64,000 nucleotides of DNA, taken from Blepharisma stoltei (taxonomy: Eukaryota > Ciliophora > Heterotrichea > Heterotrichida > Blepharismidae). Positions 59,110-64,000 of this stretch are shown here, piece after piece. Position numbers and translations under genes: made by a program. Position 1 is the first letter of the stretch. Each line of letters opens with the position of its first letter. The stretch covers positions 62,001 through 126,000 of the forward strand of contig CAJZBQ010000021.1 of the NCBI GenBank assembly GCA_914767885.1, read 5' to 3'. The notes beneath the pieces are model-generated. The model worked only from the letters and a program-made list of their open reading frames with translations. It was not told the origin of the DNA and did no database searches.

Positions 59110-60229
59110 ATGTCAAAGCTTAATCAAGACCAGCTTAAAAAAGCAATCCACGAAATTAACGTCGACAAAAAGCAACGTAAGTTCACAGAAACCATTGATT
59201 TACAGATTGGACTTAAAGACTACGATCCTCAAAAGGATAAACGTTTTGCAGGCTCAATCAGACTTCCTCACATCCCAAGACCAAAGCTCCAAGCCATTGT
59301 CCTCGGTGATCAAGTCCACTGCGATCAAGCACAAGAACTTGGCCTCCCTTGGATTGATGCTGAAGGGCTTAAAAAGTTCAACAAGCAGCGCAAGCCAATG
59401 AAAAAGTTCTTTAAGCCATACGACATCCTCTTAGCCTCAGAATCCATCATTAAGCAGATTCCAAAGCTCGTCGGGCCAAATCTTACAAAAATCAACAAAT
59501 TCCCAATCGCTGTCAGTCCAGCTGATAACTTGCAAGAAAAGATTAATGAGGCCAAAGGAACCATTAAATTCCAGCTTAAGAAAGTTTTGTGTTTGGGTGT
59601 CGCTGTAGCTCATGTTGGATTATCAGAAGAAGAACAAAGACAAAATGGGCTCCCAAAAAATTTGTTTAAAAAAATTGTTAATTTTCTATAAAAATCACCA
59701 ATAAATTTTTTTTTTTTAAAAGGCGACAAAATATCACATTATCAATCAACTTCTTACTCCCCCCCCCCCTCCGTGAGCGAACAAAAAAATTTTGTTCGCT
59801 CACGGAGGGGGGTTAATTTTTTTTTTTAAAAAACAATTTATATATAAATTTTATAAAAAATATTTTTTTCGAAATTTAAAAAAAATCCTAATTTGCAAAA
59901 ATTGGGAAGCAAATACTAATTTAATTTGCAAAATTTATGTTTTAAAACGCAATTTGTTTAAAATTAAACAGAATTAGCTCTAGATTTCATTATACTAATT
60001 ATCACTTATATAGCAAAATTTTTTTCTATTAAATTTTTTTCTATTAAAAATATTTTTGTTCACTCACGGAGGGTGGGTTTTTGGTCAAAAAATGGCGATT
60101 TTTCTAATGGTTTTGTTCGCTCACGGAGGGGGGGGGGAGTTAGCAAGTCTTCTAAAGAAGAACTGGAACAACATCAGGACTCTCAACATCAAGACTACTA
60201 TGGGCAAGCCACAAAGAATCTATGGTTAA
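59110..60229 (+). CDS. RPL10A: 60S ribosomal protein L10a (uL1)
   Basis: Large-subunit protein of the L1 stalk. ATG 59110. [70 protein letters not shown] and [20 protein letters not shown], then after an IES and element A9, [20 protein letters not shown] and [12 protein letters not shown] with TAA. Full length (about 217 residues) and highly conserved, so the two removals can be judged residue by residue. Confidence 0.97.
59639..59724. other. IES, 86 bp, 8-bp direct repeat, no TA join
   Basis: GACAAAAT at 59639 and 59725. Collapse gives [16 protein letters not shown], matching the L10a consensus. No pair of TA dinucleotides gives this join. Confidence 0.82.
59757..60139. mobile_element. family A element, copy A9 (383 bp)
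   Basis: TTA at 59754-59756 and 60140-60142. Removal with one TTA gives [12 protein letters not shown] in L10a. Hairpin end on the left. Confidence 0.95.
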
Positions 60230-60465
60230 GCTAAGCGCAGCAGCGCCCTTAATTTATACCAATCTTGTATTGGAAGCTGTTTTGCGTTTTCCTCTATATT
60301 AATAAAGGCTTCCAAGCCAATAGTCTTCTTTTCTTATTTTTAATATTTTTCTATGTTTATATAGAAATAGTCAATTATGTATGCAGACTATTAAAGGAGA
60401 TCTCTTTAAATTTAAACTTATGGTTTGGTTAAACTTCATATAAAGATTTCCATTACCAAGAAGAA

Positions 60466-63400
60466 CTAAAGATTGTCTAAAAATCCTTGTGTTTCTGAAG
60501 GAGCTGCGAATATTCCGAGGGATGCTAAATTGTCCATGTAAGGAGCTTCTGTTTCAAAAGTAAGCTTCTGGGGTGGGGAAAGTCTTAGCAGGCACTGTTT
60601 TAAGTTGTTTAGTGGGCCTTCTACAAGCATCCCATTATCATTGTAATGGTTAAGCAAGTTATTTCATAGTTCTTGCTTTGCTAAAATTTTCGCATTACCA
60701 CAGATAACAAGCCCATATCTTGCTCTAGTCAGCGCAACGTTAAGTCTTCTTGAGTCGTTCAAAAACCCTATTCCTATTCCTTTTTCTATATTTTCTATAT
60801 TTTTTAAAAAAATAAAAATATTTATTATTTACTATAATTTTCTATAAATTTTCATTAGACCTTACACAGGACAAAATAATAATATAATTTTTCCAATTTA
60901 TAAGCCAAAAAAATCTCCCAGTCATTATTTATTTTTTATATAAAATAGGCTAATAGTTATAAGCTTTGCCTCATAAAATTAATTAAAAGAGATATCTTTT
61001 TCTCTCCCTTGAAAACTATCAACAGACGAAATCTCAATATCTCTATAATGAGAAGGCCCTAAAGACCCAAAACTCTGCATATAAGCTGTAATAAAAGCTC
61101 GTTGGCCTTCATAAGGTGTAATAATCCCTAGCTGATGTGCTTGAATCCCAGATCTCATAAATTGTGTCACAATTTTTTCGACATTTGAAGTTTCCGTTCT
61201 GTTTAAATAAGAAGTCCCTGATGCCGAAACTTCTTCAGGGCCTATTGTATTATAGAAAAAAACTGGTTTAGATGGGACAGGCCATGGAAAATCAAGCCCA
61301 GAAATCTGTCTATCAGATATATACCATTATATTTCAATTTCACTATAAAAATTCCTTAAAAATCTTAAAGCAAATTCTTATTTTTTAGCATAGAAACTCC
61401 ATTCTGCAATGACCCTTCATAAAACGTATTACTTGGAAACTCCGAAATCGCTGGATGCATCCTATACTGTATATGCAGCCTAAACGGCCTATTCCCCAAA
61501 TGTACAAGTCTTTCAAACAGCGACCTATTATATCCTGCACTGGCTGCTTTTTTACACATCACAACTGGCCCAAGCTGACAATGGTCTCCTACCATAATCA
61601 CCTGTGTCGCCCCTGTCAAAATCGGCAACAAGCATTCAGGCTCAGTCGCCTGAGTCGCCTCATCAATCAAAACTTGGGTAAACAAAAACGTCTTCAGTCT
61701 AGGGTCAAATGACCCTGAACAGGTACAACAAATTACCTCAGCCTTGGACAGTAAAAATTGTTCTGCTTTATTTCTCAGCCGCCTGTACTCATTTTCTTCT
61801 TCTGAGGAAATATTTAATTGTTTATCTTTTTTGTCCTGAAGGACTTTTAAAGGCAAAAATTCTCCGACGTCAAGCTCCCTTACTTGTTGATGGAGGGTCA
61901 AGAAGTCAATGCTAGAAGAAATGGCCTCACGGGACTTGGCGCAGAGCCTGACTACTTTTAGGCCACATTTGTGGAGTTTTTCGGTCAGTTGGTCGACTGC
62001 GATGTTGGAAGGGGCGGTTACAAGGACTTGCCCGGTTTTCTGCATGGCCATGTGGTAGACGATGGTGGCGGAGGTGACAGTTTTGCCGGTACCTGGAGGG
62101 CCTTGGATCATCATAAAAGGGGCTGATAAAGCTTTTTTTACAGCTTCTACTTGGTAGTGATTTAATGGAGGGAGGTTTGGGGCTGATAGATCTCGAGGCA
62201 GTTTTACCCTAATCATAGGTGCTTGGGCAGGTTTCCCAAGGATTATTTGCATTATATATTGAGTTATTTGTCGTTTTGAAAATAATTCAAGCCCTGTTAT
62301 CATCCTTTTAAAAGTGGTGGCCTTCCAGACGAATTCTACGGTATAGCCTGAGGTTTGTGAGGGCGGCGGGGCAGAGCAGGACGTTATTTGGACGACGATT
62401 TCTTCAAAATCAGATATTCTGGTAATAGTGCCGATCCCTTCCCAATTAGCGGAGTCCAGGGTAAGCTTCATTTCGTCACCAGGGACAAGCCTTATATCGG
62501 AGTCCTCTTTAGTGAAAATAAAAATAGCTGAAGGCCGCCTATCTGATCTGTCCCATCTTAAAGAAATATCAGTTTTTCTTTGACTTCTTTTGATATCCCT
62601 ATCATACTCCGCTTCAAGCTTGACCAGCTTATCATATATTTCTAGATACTCCTTACTCCCCCTCCCATCCTTGATCGAACGACTCTCGCCATCGTTCGAT
62701 CAAGGATGGGGGTTAAAAAAAAAATTTTCAGGAAAAAAAATTTATATATAAAATAAAAAATATATATATTTTTTTTATTTACTTTTAAATAAGAGGGTTA
62801 AGAGTATTTAATAATTTATTTTTACTACAAAAAATTGATTAATTTCATAAAATATTAATTTTTAATATTTTGGTTTATTAGTTACCCTTTTAAACTGTAT
62901 AAATTTTAATTTGTTACTTACTGAATTAAATTTTTTTTTTTAAATTTTAAAGAATCTCTATTTTTTAGATTATTGAGTTTTTAAGCCTAGGTTGATGGCT
63001 AAATCACTTCGGATGGTTGATTCCGCAGCTTTCTGTCGTCTCAAAGCTCTGACAGCAACTTCATTAGGTACATCTTCCCAAGCTTTTGATAACTAATATA
63101 TTTTTATATATATAAAAATTTGCATGATATGAAAATCGTTCGATCAAGGATGGGGGGGGAGTTAGGAGAATTGTAGTGTAATTTTATTTTTTTTATCCCT
63201 TTTTACAATAAAATATTATTTTTTCTATAAAAAAAGCTTTATTAATTAAAAAACAATATATGTTTTCTTGGACAGCTGGAGCTTCTGCAGGCTGCAGTCC
63301 TCTTTTGATATCTTCTTCAATTTTTGTGATTTCTTTTATTGATAATTTCCTAGCCTTTTTGTCTTCTTCTTCACTAGGAACACTTACAATCCAAGGTAAA

Positions 63401-63986
63401 AATCTTTTTTCTTCAATCAGAGGATGCCAGGCACTTATATCCCATTCTTTTTCACTGATAACATTTCTCATAGCACAAGGCTCTCTACACAGAAAAATCA
63501 ACGTATCCCCTATCCAATTAACTTATATTTAATTATTTTTTTGGTAAAAAACTCAATAAAAATGGTATATTTTCAGAGCGAGATGGCACAAAGCCTAGCA
63601 AAAACACATTCCGTGATGCACAAACATAGCATTCTATTGAAGTGTCGCCTAAAGTCGTCTCAGGATGCATAGAAACTGCTTTATGTCGAGCTTTGACCAG
63701 ATGGGCGATTATATGTGAACCCGCTTTGTTGCCTCCGTATGAATTGCAGAACCACTTATTGCAATTGTCAGATATAGGGCTTTCCCTTGAATAGCCCGAT
63801 GACGGGCTGGCTTCATCCCGTTATCGGACTATTCAAGGGAAAGCACTATATGCATTTTACTACAGTTCGTTCGTCGTTATTTCCACAGTACCAACAAGCG
63901 TGATCTGGAAGATTTGATCAGTCGTATTCGTCGATCACAAGCTCTTCTTCTTCCTCTTCTTCTATATCAGCCCAATGCTCTTCCAT
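60466..63986 (-). CDS. UPF1: UPF1 RNA helicase, nonsense-mediated decay factor
   Basis: ATG 63986 with an acidic leader. Cys/His-rich UPF2-binding domain ([18 protein letters not shown] ... [20 protein letters not shown] ... [15 protein letters not shown]), 1B domain ([17 protein letters not shown]), then superfamily 1 helicase: [97 protein letters not shown] and ALTRARYGL. It ends GFLDNL and TAA. Every helicase motif is intact. Interrupted by element B4 and six IESs. One IES is a 76-bp near-perfect palindrome cutting the zinc domain. Confidence 0.97.
60787..60844. other. IES, 58 bp (or 49), TA-bounded
   Basis: Joining gives [18 protein letters not shown] in UPF1. Confidence 0.8.
60883..60992. 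other. IES, about 110 bp, TA-bounded
   Basis: Joining gives [18 protein letters not shown], the UPF1 consensus. TA at 60880 or 60877 are near-equivalent. Confidence 0.88.
61318..61385. other. IES, 68 bp, TA-bounded
   Basis: Joining gives [20 protein letters not shown] in UPF1. Confidence 0.82.
62656..63161. mobile_element. family B element, copy B4 (506 bp)
   Basis: TTA at 62653-62655 and 63162-63164. Hairpin end on the left. Removal gives [19 protein letters not shown] in the UPF1 1B domain. Confidence 0.95.
63179..63258. other. IES, 80 bp, TA-bounded
   Basis: Joining gives [18 protein letters not shown]. It lies only 14 bp from element B4. Confidence 0.8.
63504..63567. other. IES, 64 bp, TA-bounded
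   Basis: Joining gives [17 protein letters not shown] in UPF1. 63511-63565 is an alternative. Confidence 0.82.
63773..63848. repeat. palindromic IES P8, 76 bp, TA-bounded
   Basis: Arms GGGCTTTCCCTTGAATAG ... CTATTCAAGGGAAAGC nearly perfect. Joining gives [16 protein letters not shown] in the UPF1 zinc domain. Confidence 0.88.
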
Positions 63987-64000
63987 TTATTTATAGTGAT

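Overview
The window reads as germline (micronuclear) DNA of a heterotrich ciliate, most probably Blepharisma. Three signals support this. (1) TGA is read as Trp at conserved positions in almost every gene (kinesin, myosin, UPF1, DCAF7, LIN9, a BET-like protein), while every resolvable gene ends in TAA or TAG. (2) The introns are tiny, 15-16 nt, GT...AG. (3) Genes are cut by dozens of AT-rich segments, mostly 57-117 bp, whose removal between repeated TA dinucleotides restores conserved reading frames. These are internal eliminated sequences (IESs), which would be absent from the somatic genome. The genus is inferred from code plus intron size plus IESs, not from a database match.

Layout: 0-9 kb kinesin (+) and two membrane histidine-kinase genes (-), one degenerate and one a full hybrid kinase. 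9.8-22 kb two ABCA-type half transporters (-) flanking a GBP GTPase/coiled-coil/PX gene (-) and FCF1 (+). 22-30 kb an EF-hand-like His-rich protein, two unknown genes and a B-box/NYN/LOTUS RNA-regulator (all -). 30-41 kb myosin (+), a coiled-coil gene (-), a ubiquitin-like/ankyrin/PH/AGC kinase (+) and DCAF7 (+). 41-50.5 kb an unknown gene (+), a ubiquitin protease (-), a longin SNARE (+), an SLC25-like carrier (+), a SNF1/CAMK-like kinase (+) and a DEAD-box helicase (+). 50.7-64 kb LIN9/ALY (-), a BET-like bromodomain protein (+), DZIP1 (-), a B-box-like unknown (+), ribosomal protein L10a (+) and UPF1 (-). There are 27 genes, closely spaced and on both strands. They are ordinary eukaryotic single-gene units, not operons.

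Mobile DNA: there are three families of short non-coding inverted-repeat elements. A is about 325-390 bp with core CTCCGTGAGCGAACAAA. B is about 505-560 bp with core ATCCTTGATCGAACGA. C is about 245-300 bp with core CTCCTTTAAATTGGAA. They are unrelated in core sequence but share CTCC/GGAG ends, a 3-bp TNA target duplication (TAA, TTA or TGA/TCA) and an unusual end design: the terminal repeat is doubled in direct orientation at one end and folded as a hairpin at the other. Many sit inside coding exons, and removing the element plus one TNA copy restores the frame exactly. A separate set of long palindromes, two GC-rich insertions with 12-13 bp direct repeats, and three short insertions with 8-bp direct repeats show that several kinds of insertion have been accepted as eliminated DNA.

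CDS entries below give the outer span. The coding sequence is interrupted by the IESs, elements and introns listed separately. IES coordinates run from the first base of the left repeat to the base before the right repeat. No transposase gene was seen.
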